From: Proteles cristata cristata
Lineage: Eukaryota; Chordata; Mammalia; Carnivora; Hyaenidae
Assembly (NCBI GenBank): GCA_017311185.1
Contig: JAESUZ010002552.1
Span: 992,001-1,056,000, forward strand
Length of the DNA: 64,000 nt
Direction of reading: 5' to 3'
Part shown: in pieces, positions 34,478 to 45,076 of the stretch
Numbering within the stretch: position 1 is the stretch's first letter
Layout of the letters: the number at the start of each line of letters is the position of its first letter
Translations under genes and position numbers: made by a program
The notes under the pieces: model-generated
Databases searched by the model: none
Told to the model about the DNA's origin: nothing
What the model saw: the letters and a program-made list of their open reading frames with translations, nothing else

Positions 34478-35301
34478 TGAATCTTATAATTTTTAAATTC
34501 TCTACTGTAGCTGGAGTTATATCTCTTTTTCTCACCTTAAATCTGTTTGTTTGTGTGCATACCCTTTTCCCTTCAATCCTGCCAGAGGTTTGTCTGTTTT
34601 CATTAGTCTTTTCAAAGAACCAGATTCTCATTTTATTGAACTTCTCTTATAACATTTTCTGTTTCTTTATTTTCTGCCTTTATCTTTTCTCCACCTTCCT
34701 TGGGCTTACTCCGTCTTCCTTTCTCAACTCTTTGAGTTGAGCTCTTAGCTCATCAATTGTTGAATTTTTCCTTTTTATGATCTAAGCATTTGAGGTTATG
34801 TATGCTCCACGCATTAGTGCTATAGCTGCATCTTACATATTTTGATGCATCACATTTTTACTCTCTTTCAGGTCTAAATGTTTTCTAATTCCCTTTTTAT
34901 CTTGTCTTTGGCCCACGAGTTATTTAAAAGTGTGTTTTAAAATGTATGGCTCTCTGGAATATTCTAAAAAGATTTTAAAATGTATTGCTAGCTTAGTTAC
35001 ACTCTGGATCGAGTACGTGGCCTTTATGATATTGGTTCCTTGGTGTTTGTTGTGACTTGTTTTAAGATGCCACACACAGTTTGTTGTTGCCAATGTGACA
35101 TATGCACCTGAAAAGGACGCAGTCCCTTCAGTTGTTAGGTGCAGCTCAATCTTGGTTATATTTTTTTCAAACCTTTTGTCCTTACTCATTTTTATCGGCT
35201 TAATCTATCCATTACTGAGATCTATATTACAATTGTCATTTTGATTCAAGATCTGTAAATTTTTTTTTGAAATTCTGTCAATCTTGACTTTATATGTTTT
35301 T
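34478..35301 (-). repeat. L1 ORF2 region, antisense (decayed)
   Basis: 'cttttcaaagaaccagattc', 'tcattttattgaacttctct', 'ttttctaattccctttttat' and 'cgagttatttaaaagtgtgt' follow the reverse-complement order of L1 ORF2 (endonuclease to reverse transcriptase). Stops are frequent on the minus strand, so no protein is encoded. Confidence 0.7.
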
Positions 35302-35532
35302 ATTTATTTAAAATTTGTTTAATGTTTATTTATTTTTGAGTGAAAGAGACAGAGAGAAATAGAGCATGAGAAAGGGAGGGGCAGAGAGAGAGAGGGAGAC
35401 ACAGAATCCGAAGCAGGCTCCAGGCTCTAAGCTGTCAGCCCAGAGCCCAACTTGGGGCTCAGATCCACAAACCACGAGATCATGACCTGGGCCGAAGTCG
35501 GATGCTTAACTGACTGAGCCACTCAGGCATAC
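35302..35532 (-). mobile_element. CAN SINE
   Basis: Reverse SINE with an AATGTTTATTTATTTTTGAG tail and head GAGCCACTCAGGCAT. Target duplications CTTGACTTTATATGTTTT and CTTGACCTTATATGTTTT lie at 35284-35301 and 35533-35550. It is inserted in the L1 ORF2 remnant. Confidence 0.93.
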
Positions 35533-35671
35533 CTTGACCTTATATGTTTTAAAGCTATATTAATAGCTTCATGTAAATTTAGAATTTCTATATATTCATG
35601 GCAAATGGATCCTTTTAATGTTATGTGGTGTCCATTTCTATTCTTTTGTGTGTGTGTCCATCTTTATTTTT

Positions 35672-35878
35672 ATTTTTTTTTTTGAGAGAGAGAGAGACAA
35701 TGAGAGAGCAAGCAGGGTGAGGACAGAGAAAGAGAGAGAGAGAGAGAGAATCTGAAGCAGGCTCTGCACTGTCAGTGTAGATCCCAGTGCGGGTCTCGAA
35801 CCCATAAGCCATGAGGTCATGACTTGAGCCAAAAACCAAGAATCAGATGCTTAACTGACTGAGCCACCCAGGCGCCCC
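35672..35878 (-). mobile_element. CAN SINE
   Basis: Reverse SINE with T-tail, a (GA)n expansion in the middle and head GAGCCACCCAGGCGCCCC. An 'actttatttttaa' target copy follows it. Confidence 0.92.
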
Positions 35879-36159
35879 AACTTTATTTTTAATAACAAAA
35901 GCTGTATTAGTATACAATAAAATACTTCTACACCAGTGTTCTTTGGATTGGTATGTGACAGGTACATCTTTTTTCAATTTTTAAAAACTTTTCTGTGCGT
36001 TTTCTTTAAGATCTATCACTTATAAACAACACAAACATTTTCTGAAAAACCCAATCTGACAATTCTTGTTTTAGCAAGTGAGTTTCATCAGTTTACATAC
36101 TTATGATTATTTATGTATTAGGTTTAATGCTTCCATTTTATTTTGTGATCTTTTTTTTA
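35879..36159 (-). repeat. L1 antisense sequence (decayed)
   Basis: AT-rich continuation of the L1 ORF2 block, up to the MaLR LTR. Tentative by position. Confidence 0.45.
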
Positions 36160-36311
36160 CTTATACTGTATTTCGGTTGCTCTGTCTGTGTAACAAAATT
36201 TTCCAAAACTTAGTGGTGCAAAGCAGACATTTACTATGCTCCTAGGTTCTGTGGGTCAGACACTGGGCAGGGCACAACTCCACCACATCAGGTCCCTCCT
36301 CTAGAACTCTT
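36160..36311 (-). mobile_element. MaLR-type LTR, first segment
   Basis: 'ttccaaaacttagtggtgca' and 'ctcctaggttctgtgggtca' are the reverse of an MLT1-type LTR 3' end. The LTR is split by the following SINE. Confidence 0.57.
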
Positions 36312-36534
36312 TTTTATTTTTATTTTTTAATGTTTTATTTATTTCTGAGAGAGAGAGAGAGACAGCGTGAACAGGGGAGGGTCAGAGAGAGAGGGAGTCA
36401 CAGAATCCGAAACAGGTTCCAGGCTCTGAGCTGGCAGCACAGGGCCCAACACAGGGCTCGAACCCATGAACCGTGAGATCATGACCTGAGCCGAAGTTGG
36501 ATGCTTAACCGACTGAGCCACCCAGGCGCCCCGG
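36312..36534 (-). mobile_element. Felid CAN SINE
   Basis: Reverse SINE with TTTTATTTATTTCTGAGAGAG tail and head GAGCCACCCAGGCGCCCC. Perfect 17-base target duplications CCTCCTCTAGAACTCTT (36295-36311 and 36539-36555). Inserted into the MaLR LTR. It has GAGCTGGCAGCAC where the young subfamily has a longer insertion. Confidence 0.95.
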
Positions 36535-36538
36535 GGAA

Positions 36539-36905
36539 CCTCCTCTAGAACTCTTGAAGGTGGCACTTGACTAGGACTTGTCCCCCCTCCCCCCCCGGGA
36601 GCTGATGCTGGCTGTCTGCTGAGACATTGACTAGGACTGTCAGTCCAAACAATCTACACACAGCTCGTGTGGCTGGGGATTCCTCACAATATGGTGGCTA
36701 ATCTTGAAAGAGAGCGCCAGGTGGAGGGCATGTTGCCTTTTATGCACCAGCCTCAGAAATCACAGAGTTATATTTCCACCACATTCTGTTTGTCACATTA
36801 ATAACAAGGTCCTGCCCAGGTTCAAGGGGGAGGAATTAGTAGACTTTACCTCTTGGTGGGGAGTGGCAATGTCTGGAAGAGCAAATAGGATTGGAAATGT
36901 TTAGG
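36539..36905 (-). mobile_element. MaLR-type LTR, second segment
   Basis: 'cctcacaatatggtggctaa', 'accacattctgtttgtcaca', 'cctgcccaggttcaaggggg' and 'agactttacctcttggtggg' continue the LTR in reverse towards its 5' end. No internal region is attached. Confidence 0.57.
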
Positions 36906-37056
36906 CACTTTCAGAAAATACAACCCGCCACATCCTGATTTTTATTTGCTTTATTTTCTTTCTTTCCTCCTCTTGGAACCACTGATGCTTATAAAAAAAA
37001 GTCTATGGTTTTGGAAGTTACACATTGTATTTCGACTTTTAAAAGTGTGTAGCCTT
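36906..37056 (-). repeat. L1 antisense sequence (tentative)
   Basis: AT-rich sequence between the LTR and the next SINE, in line with the surrounding L1 block. Confidence 0.38.
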
Positions 37057-37157
37057 GGGGCGCCTGGCTGGCTCAGTCAGTGGAGCCTGTGACTCTTTTG
37101 AGTTCACCTCCTCCACGTTCATTGTAGACGTTACTTAAAACTTAAAAAATCTTTTAA
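37057..37157 (+). mobile_element. Short CAN SINE, internally deleted
   Basis: Head GGGCGCCTGGCTGGCTCAG is clear, but only about 100 bases remain and the CT-rich middle is missing. Flanks 'aaaagtgtgtagccttg' and 'aaaagtatatacccttg' look like diverged target copies. It is the only plus-strand SINE in 30-40.1 kb. Confidence 0.8.
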
Positions 37158-37379
37158 AAAAGTATATACCCTTGAATTTTTGGTATCTAGATGTAACATA
37201 AAATCCAAAGTTAATCAGTGTCTCTGTTTTCCTCTCAAATAAAACAAAGATCTCAGAACTCCTCATTTTAACTCCTTTCACCCTTTCCCCAATTTCTATA
37301 TTCTGTTGTTTATGTTTTAACTCTTCTTTGATTCATAGCTTCAATATGTCATTATTATTTTGGGTGTGTATTTTTAAAA
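37158..37379 (-). repeat. L1 antisense sequence (tentative)
   Basis: AT-rich sequence between two SINEs; likely the continuation of the old L1 block. Confidence 0.4.
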
Positions 37380-37403
37380 AGTTTTTTATGTTTATTTATT
37401 TTT

Positions 37404-37441
<38 letters not shown>

Positions 37442-37574
37442 CTGAATCCAAAACAGACTACAGGCTCTGAGTTTTCAGCACAGAGTCTGACGTGGGGCTT
37501 GAACCCATGAGCCATAAGATCATGACCTGAGCCGAAGTTGGATGCTTAACCGACTGAGCCACCCAGGCGTGCCT
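37380..37574 (-). mobile_element. CAN SINE
   Basis: Reverse SINE with TTTATGTTTATTTATTTTTGAG tail, a long (GA)n expansion and head GAGCCACCCAGGCGTGCC. Confidence 0.92.
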
Positions 37575-38207
37575 GTTTTGTTTTGTTTTTAAATGACAGC
37601 ATAGGCTTATTTCTATTTACTGACATGTACCATTTTTTTTTACGATGGTTTTGCTATGCTTCTGTGCATTTACTCTGTAATAGTATTTTCAACAAAGCTC
37701 TGTAGTTAAAGTTTCTCAATCATTTCATATCTGAAGATGTCTTTACTTCACCCTCACTCTTGAAAAAATGACTTAGCCTGTGTAAAATTCAAGGTTGACA
37801 ATTATTTTCTCTTCAAACTTTAGATATAGTTTTCCAGTATTTTCTGGACAAATGTTCCACTATTTTCAGTACAAATGTTCTTTCAGATAATCTGTGTCTT
37901 TTATCTCTGCTTATTTCAAAGATCTTCTTTGCCTTTAGTGCTCTGAAATTTCACAGTAATGGTTCCTGGTGTACACTCAGTTTCATCTATTTTACTTGGG
38001 ATTCTTCACAAATACAAGGATTTCCAATTCTGGCAAATTCTCAGCCACCCTTTCTTGGAATATTGTGTCCTCCTCACGTCCCTTCTCTTCCCTCCTTTAA
38101 CTACTATTAGACACGTTGGACATTCTCATTCTGGTCTCCAATGTGGTAATCACCGTCTCTTTTCTTCTTCCTTCTACCACCAAGTTACCAAGTTCTTCGT
38201 GTGTCTT
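37575..38207 (-). repeat. Old L1 region, antisense
   Basis: 'aattcaaggttgacaattat', 'tagttttccagtattttctg', 'ggcaaattctcagccaccct' and 'cattctcattctggtctcca' are in the order seen in antisense old L1M sequence. No frame survives. Confidence 0.5.
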
Positions 38208-38411
38208 TTATTTTTTATGTTTATTTATTTTTGAGAGTGCAGAGTGTGAACAGGGGAGGGACAGAGAGAGAGGAAGACACAGAATCTGAGGCAGGCTCCA
38301 GGCTCTGAGCTATAAGCACAGAGCCCAGTGCGGGAGTTGAACTCATGAACCACAAGTTCATGACCTGAGCCAAAGTCAGATGCTTCACCGACTGAGCCAC
38401 CCAGGCATTCC
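38208..38411 (-). mobile_element. CAN SINE
   Basis: Reverse SINE with TTATGTTTATTTATTTTTGAG tail and head GAGCCACCCAGGCATTCC; flanking 'cgtgtgtctttt' and 'ctgtgtgttttt' are probable diverged target copies. Confidence 0.91.
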
Positions 38412-39276
38412 TCTCTGTGTGTTTTTAACTTGAGTCGTAAACTCATTTCCCCAGCATTTCTTCTCTAGGATCCTAGACAACCCCTGATGAGAAAATGTTC
38501 TCTTAAGAATGTCCTGTGTTTGCTTATGTTAGGAGTCTCAAATCTATCCACCAAACCAGGGCCACTTTTTAATATAAAATTATCAGCTTCTTTATTTCAG
38601 CACATGATGCTAACATAAAGTCAAAGACCAATTCAGTCCCTGGTTATAAATTACCAGCTGAGACTTCTACCCCACTCTTACTGAGACAAACATCCTTGTC
38701 ATCCTTCTGGACTAGCAGTGGGCTTTTTCAAAGCATTCTTTGGTGGGAGAGTAACCGCTTGAGGGTCAAGGCTCTATGCACAGAACTCAGGTCCAACACC
38801 CCTGAGAAGGCCCAGAGCCTTGTCCTTGGGCCCCACGTGAGCACTAACCCCACATCCCTGGGTCACCAAAGCTGCCAAAATCATGTAACTATTGCTGTGT
38901 CAGTTCAAGCATCTCTTATTCCCGGTTCATTGTGTCTGGCTCTGGGGTGAATGTTCTCACTTTCTTAAAGGTCAGTTGGGCATTTAAAGATTACTTGTCT
39001 TTCTAGGCCTTTGTCTTGGGAATACATTCAGTTATCAAGTTCACCCCACCGCTGAACTGAAAGTCCTGCCCCTGAACCCCACCACGACCCACCCCTACAT
39101 CTTTTTCTCCAGCTGGTGGAATGTCTAGTCTGCCCCTGAGTCTTTCCTGGCCTGTCCCTGAGCCCCAGTGCCTTCTAGTTCTGGTGCCTTGGGGCTCTGC
39201 GGGGAATCCCCAGACTTCTAAGTCCATCCTCCGCAGACTCTGTTTTGTTTTGTTTTTTTTTAAGAATTTCAAGTCC
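38412..39276. other. Unassigned sequence, nothing coding
   Basis: Mixed-composition sequence between SINEs. It may include the 5' part of the L1 or be unique. No open frame above about 90 codons. Confidence 0.38.
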
Positions 39277-39481
39277 TTTTTCTTTAAGTTTATTTATTTA
39301 TTTTGATAAAGAGTATAAGTGAGAAGGGGAGGGGCAGAGAGAGAGCAAGAGAGAGGATCTCAAGCAGGCTCTGCATTGTCAGCACCAGTCCTGATATGGG
39401 ACTCGAACTCACAAACTGTGAGATCACGAATTGAGCCCAAATTGACTGAATACTTAATTGACTGAGCGTCCCAGGTGCCCC
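39277..39481 (-). mobile_element. CAN SINE, diverged
   Basis: Reverse SINE with AGTTTATTTATTTATTTTGA tail and head GAGCGTCCCAGGTGCCCC. Confidence 0.9.
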
Positions 39482-39891
39482 CTCCTACAGATTTTTAATG
39501 TTTGCCTTCCTCCCCCTTCTCCTCTCTTTTTTTGGGGCTCTTGTGAGTTTACACCTTTCTTTTATTCTTTATTCTCATTGTAGTGGGGATTTGGAAGGGA
39601 GAGGAAACATGTGCTCAATCCTCCACTGTTAGCTGGAAGCCCAAATTGTGTCTTATCTTCACATTTCTTTAGTCACAAGTGAGCTGGTACTTTCTAACAT
39701 ATGTTCATTTTTCAAAATCTTTCGGTTGCCATTTGTACACTTTACCTGTTTTGTGTTTGTTCTTTTCACCCCACCCCTACCCCATCTGGACTCTTAGAAT
39801 GTTCCTTTCAGTTTACATATCAATTCTTTATATTACAACATTAACACTTGGCCTGAAGATTGGAAGCAAATATATTTCTTTAGTCTTGTTT
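39482..39891 (-). repeat. Probable old L1 fragment, antisense
   Basis: 'gatttggaagggagaggaaa', 'catgtgctcaatcctccact' and a later AT-rich part ('atatgttcatttttcaaaat') are L1M-like in reverse. Confidence 0.45.
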
Positions 39892-40103
39892 TTTTAAGTT
39901 TATTTCATTTTTTTTTTTTTTTGAGAGAGAGTGAGAGAGCACAAGCAGGGGAGGAGCAGAGAGAAGGAGAGACAGATCTTAAGCAGGCTCCGCGTGATCA
40001 GCACAGAGCCTGGTGTGGGCTCGAACTCACAAATCGTTGGATCATCACCTGAGCTGAGATCAGGTGTCTGATGCTTAACAGGCTGCACCACCCAGGCTCC
40101 CCT
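39892..40103 (-). mobile_element. CAN SINE, diverged
   Basis: Reverse SINE with T13 tail and head CACCACCCAGGCTCCCC. Perfect 14-base target duplications CTTTAGTCTTGTTT (39878-39891 and 40104-40117). Confidence 0.92.
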
Positions 40104-40779
40104 CTTTAGTCTTGTTTCTAAATTAAAAAAATTTTTTTTCTAGTGTACTGTAGTGGGTCAATGATCTCGATTATCATTGTGCTGACCTGCCACTCTTTGT
40201 TTTTTTATAGAAGCATTAGTTTATTTTTTGCATAAATTCTTACATTCATGTAGTTTGATCTGCCAGGTTATACCTTTCTGCAATTGCTTTTGCATTGACT
40301 GGGAGACTGGAAATGTTCCCCAAAGACCGCGGGAGACAAGGGTGGATGGGAAGCAGAGGGACCGATATGAGAGTTTCATTAGAGTTCGTTTGACCCCGGT
40401 CATCTGCGGTACACGGATAATTGAGAACTGACTACAAGTGAAACTGATAAACTGACCTTCTTAATTACGAGCCGATATACCCCATCATTCACTGTGGGCA
40501 GGAAAGCAATTTCCCAGCTTGCCCTTAAGCATGTGCTCACACACCCTCTTCCTTGAGCTTTTGCACTTCGTGACCTGCCCTTCCTGTGAGTTCCCTTTAA
40601 AACCTACTCGCCTCCTGCTGCCCTAAAGTGCCGAAAGATAACAGCATCCAGTCTGTATTGCTGCCTGAGTTCCAGCGCCCCCAGCTAGTGCGCAAAGAGG
40701 ACGCGGCATATATCTCAAGCGCCTCTGATGGTAGCTGGCATGATGCTTGATAACAGAATTTCTCAGACAGCAGGCCCAG
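40104..40779. other. Unassigned block, possibly an old LTR
   Basis: Composition returns to GC-balanced here. The part 40330-40720 has several CpGs, a 'ccctttaaaacctactcg' TATA-like stretch and no clear reading frame, a layout that could fit an LTR promoter region, but I cannot name a family. Confidence 0.3.
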
Positions 40780-41190
40780 GCTGGGGAATTTTAATATTGT
40801 CTTTCCCTACAAGTAATTTCCAATGTTTATGCTCTGTGGAGCCCCTTTCGAGTGTCAGAGCAGAACAAATGCCAGTTTTAATGGACTTGCTAAATCATAA
40901 AAACTGCTTGCAAAATTGCATCTGATTAAAACAGGAAAATGTTCCATTATTCAGAAAAATCTCCCTGCAGAGGCTCGCGGAGGCGGCTGGGGGTGGAGAA
41001 ATGTTAGGAGTACCCAGATCCTGTGGAGTCTTCTCTCCATGGAAAAGGCGCGGCGCCACTTAACGGTTGTCCCATCCCCTCCCCAGGTCCCCAGGCCTTC
41101 TGCCTTCCCCGATGAAAGGAAATCTGACATTAGTCATTTTATAATTAATTTATGTGACAGTACATTATTAGCTGGGGCACAGCGTGCATG
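40780..41190. other. Candidate conserved non-coding element
   Basis: SINE-free, repeat-free sequence with AT-rich ends and a CpG-bearing centre ('gaggctcgcggaggcggc'). It has 'ggaattttaatattgtcttt' at the start and ATAATTAATT at 41141-41150 near the end, followed by 'acattattagctggggc'. It looks like a regulatory element candidate; inference only. Confidence 0.38.
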
Positions 41191-42269
41191 ACAAGGTCCT
41201 GCCAGTTAGGGGACGGTGGAGTAGCAGTGGGGCCATATTCTTAGAGTTGCCTAAGATGGCTTCCGGGGAACAAAGACCGAAAGCTGAAAAGCCTGCCCCC
41301 TTCAGCTGGACCAGCCTCTCCTGGCTCAGCAGCAAAATACAAACCGAAGTTGAATTATCCCACTGAAAATAAGTCACCCACCAGAGAGTCCTTTCCAGCG
41401 GAGGGTCCACAGAGTCAGATTTGGACATTTCCCTCAATAGGCAGCCAGTTTGCTGGGCTGACTGATGGACCAACATCACCACCAAGCACGCTTTGTGTGT
41501 AGAGAATTGTCCCAACATTCGAAGGGGATGCAGAGCAAAGCATTGTCCTGTCCATGTGGCGTTCCCACCCAAGGGGAGCGACAGGACACAAAGGCAGAGC
41601 AGGCGCAGCCCTAGATGCAGTGTAGGGTCTCTCTGGATAAACAAGGACAAGACGAACGGCAGCTGAGACGCTATAGATCATTCCTGGTTGGTGTCGTTCA
41701 GTTATCAGAGCCAGGAAGGCAGCCTGGGCACCCTTCCAATATCAGCACCCCAGGGGGAGAGTCTGGCACTAATTGGGTGTCTCCGTTATGCAGTGCAGTG
41801 TGAGAAACAGCAGTGACTTATTCTTTCCCCCGATTCCAGGGGCAGCTGGGCTCCACCGGGCAACTCTTTCACTCCACGCGGTGGGTCAGGTTGGCTTGCT
41901 CAGGAGGCTGCATTTAGCCGAGGCTGGAGCATCCCAAACAGCTTCTGTGCCATGTCTGGCACATGGGGTGGCTGAAGGGCTGCCCGGCTTCTTCTTCTCC
42001 CTGGGCCCCACTGAGCTATCTTGGTGATCTGCCAGAAGCCGGAAGTCTAGCCTGGGCCTCTCTGCCTGGTGGTGGGGTTTTAGGTCTAGGCCCCCGCACT
42101 GTGGCCCTTCTGCGGCATTCCATTGGCCAAAGCCAAGTTACGGGGTCAGCCCAGGTCAAGAGAAGGGAAAATAAATCCGACCTCTAAATGGGGACGGGCC
42201 AGACATGTACAGGGATGGGATAAACATTTGGTGGCCACCTTTGCAATCTACCACACCACTGAGTCTGCC
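41191..42269. other. Unique sequence, nothing recognised
   Basis: Open frames of up to 160 codons overlap on opposite strands without domains. No repeats recognised. Confidence 0.42.
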
Positions 42270-42365
42270 TAAGATAGCGGTTGGGTTCGAAGTCAGACGG
42301 CCTGAGTTTGAATCTCATTTCTCCCCTGCCTTGGGAAGTCGTGACACATCTGCCACCTTCCCCCT
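42270..42365 (+). repeat. MIR fragment
   Basis: 'gcggttgggttcgaagtcag' and 'acggcctgagtttgaatctc' are the forward MIR tRNA-like head. Confidence 0.55.
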
Positions 42366-44499
42366 AGCGGGTGTTCATGGGTGCCGATTTAGGAGACTGC
42401 AGAGCAAAGCGCCTGGCCACAGATGGCCCACTCTAGCTGGGGAGGGGATTGCGCCCGCCCTTCCCGTCCCCAGCCCCATGGGTGCCTTGGCTAATCAGGA
42501 GCCGCCTTCTCTGCTCCTGGATCTGAAAATGGACCTTTTTAGTTTTGGGGGTTTTCCCCCCATTTACAAGGCCTTCATTCCTCTTGGTAGGCTAGGATTT
42601 CTGGTTTGGCTTGCAGGCTCTGTTTTCCAATGCCACCCCAGGACGTAGTCCCTTCTGTCCCCTGGATTGCTGCTCCAGGGCACCTGGCCAAGGGGCTAGA
42701 AGTCAGCTGCGCTCTGCCGGCATTCTGGGGCAGAACTGCATCTGCTGGGGGGCAGGGGGGGCTCCCCTCGCCCTACCACTCAGAGAGGCTCTGTTTGGAC
42801 TCGGAGTGGGCAACCAGAGGCCAGCGCTGATGGGACTTGAGAGGCCAGCAGTGAGGACCCACCGGCTGCCCTGCCCGCTGTCACCCGACCTTCAGCCTGC
42901 AGAGCCCCTCCCTGCTTCGGGCTTCGTGGTCACCCACGGCTGCCTGTGCTGGAGCTGGCTCTGCTTAACCCCGGGGTTAAGGGCTCTGCCCTGTTTACCC
43001 ACCAGCAACTGCCTCCAGCCTCCCCCCTTCCCTTCCCGGCCTCTCAACCTCTCGCCCAGCTGCTGCCTGTCACCCGCTGTCTTCCCTGCTGCAGACATTA
43101 TTTTTATAAACTCCTCCTTGACTGAAGAGCCACTTTAAAGAATTTAAAACACCGCAGCTCTCTCCTAATGAGAGGGAGAAGAGACACGGCGACACTCAAT
43201 TCTCTAGAGCCTTCCCATAGCGTTCTGATGTCACTATCTCTGGATCTATTTCTCTTCCCACAACACACAAAATATTGGCTGGGGAGCATCGCTACCTATT
43301 TTAGGATCATCCCCTTGAGCACTTTGTCTCCTTCTAGGGTTTTCAAACTCTACACAGTGTCAATACCACATGCCTCAAAAGCTGAGGGTGGATGCAAATT
43401 GGAACACGATGCCGGACTCGGGTACTAACTGACCTCTGTTGAGTGCCCACCACGTCCCCACCTCTGGGCTGAGCCTGGGGGAAGCAAGCGAAACAGGACA
43501 AAGGCCCTGCCTCTGTCGTCGCACCCAGATGGAGTCACTGGTGCCCTGGTCCTCAGGAAGGGTGTCAGCTGGCTTGGGTGCTCCATGACGTCAGTGCTGT
43601 CTTCACTTGTAGGCACTCCTGAAACCCCAGAGCGGCAGCCCTGTCACTTTCTACCCCAACCTGCCCGTGGTGATCACCAGTCTTTGTTATCCGGTCTGGA
43701 CCTAACCTTCTGACTATTTGGAAACTAGCCTGCCTGGCTATACCCAATATCTACCCTTACCCTCCCCCCGGGGGCTGGGGTTTTCACTGCAGTGAAGGGG
43801 CTATTCCTGCAGAGCCAGAGGCCATTTCTGCTTGGACGCAAGTGTCACCTGCCACCCCAAATATCCACCATGCCACCAGAGCCCCTCCTGCTTCTCCAGC
43901 GCCCTTGGGCATGGACAGTGGGACCTCCAGGTGCCTTCCCCCCACCCCAGGGCCAGCCTCTGTCATTGGGTCTCTTCCCTGGCCCATGCTGCCTTCTCCT
44001 CATCAGCTGGTGTGGCTGATGCCCCGCCGACGCAACCTCCTGAAATGCTCCCTCATCTTTCACTTCTTGATACATACGAGACCTGAATTCGGGCTGCCCA
44101 CACCTCCTGCTCATAGAAAACAGCTCCTAACACGTCTCCTTCCTTCCAGTTGTGCCCAGAGATACATTTGTTGTAGTGAAGCCCGGGGACTCTTCGTAAA
44201 GCCCCAGGATGGCAGGTCCTTCCTCACCTGGATCATTTGGATGGCTGCCACTCACGGCCAGCCCCGCCCACCTCACCACCAGCCCTGCCCACCTCTGTCT
44301 CCCCTTCAAGCACCCAAGGGTCCCAACCATTCCCCATCCTGATCTCACCGCTGGGTTCAAAGTCTACCACTGCCTGTAACTAACTATGCGACCTTGTCAG
44401 TACCTGAGGTTAAACAGAAACCGAATTTACCAGAAAAAGGTGAATTCAAGCGTGGCAATAACAATAGCAGTGATTATCATGATAATCATACAGATGATA
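42366..44499. other. GC-rich unique sequence, nothing recognised
   Basis: No gene or repeat that I can support over 2.1 kb. Overlapping open frames (up to 175 codons at 42611-43138, plus) are expected from GC content and carry no domain. A short AT-rich patch at 43090-43175 ('gacattatttttataaactc', 'cctaatgagagggagaagag') may be conserved. Confidence 0.42.
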
Positions 44500-44665
44500 C
44501 TTAGATCATGCAAATTAACTAAGCAAAATATTTAACCTCTCAAAACCTCAGTTTCCTCATCCGTTGAATGGGGATAGTAGGGTTGTGAGGCTTAAATGAA
44601 AGTTGTTAGAGCTTCTATTTTGAGTCTGGAAACAATAAGTATTTAATAAAAATGAATTACTGTTA
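44500..44665 (+). repeat. MIR SINE, 3' two thirds
   Basis: 'aaaatatttaacctctcaaa', 'acctcagtttcctcatccgt', 'tgaatggggatagtagggtt', 'gtgaggcttaaatgaaagtt', then 'ataagtatttaataaa'. Clear forward MIR order. Confidence 0.75.
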
Positions 44666-44976
44666 TCATTCTGATGCGACCACCTGGATTCCCTGCACTG
44701 CCTTGGCCCTCCCCCTCCACCACCTGACTGGATACCCTCTGCTCATCTTTCAGGTTTTTTATTTTAGATGTCACTTCTTCCAGGAAGTCTTCCTGGATCC
44801 CTTTGATCTGTGTTAGGTGCCACTTCTATGTATTCCTGCTCTGAGCCCTGTTACTGAAGGGACCTCTCATTCTGAATGAGCTATGTGCTCCTCCCTGCTA
44901 GTCTTTGAGCCCCTGAAGATCAGGACTCACATCTTCCTGGCCATCTCACACCCAGGGTAACACTTGCAGTGGGTGA
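44666..44976. other. L2-like or unique sequence
   Basis: 'atgtcacttcttccaggaag' and 'cctgaagatcaggactcaca' hint at an L2 3' part, too diverged to call firmly. Confidence 0.35.
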
Positions 44977-45076
44977 GCAGGAAACATATGGCGTGGGACC
45001 CAATAAAGGCCTTGCAGGCTCCATGCGCAGGAAACATATGGTGTGGGACCCAACAAAGGCCTTGCAGGCTCCATGC
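44977..45076. repeat. Tandem duplication, 50-base unit, two copies
   Basis: Copy 1 is 44977-45026 and copy 2 is 45027-45076. They differ at two positions only (both C/T type differences), so the duplication is fairly recent. It contains no SINE or simple-repeat core. Confidence 0.97.

Noticed and set aside
34465..34740. 91-codon hydrophobic plus frame resembling a membrane protein
   Set aside because: It is the antisense shadow of L1 ORF2; T-rich antisense DNA translates into Phe/Leu-rich sequence.
42205..43138. Overlapping 147- and 175-codon plus frames
   Set aside because: GC-rich, proline/serine/leucine-rich chance translation; no domain, no splice context.
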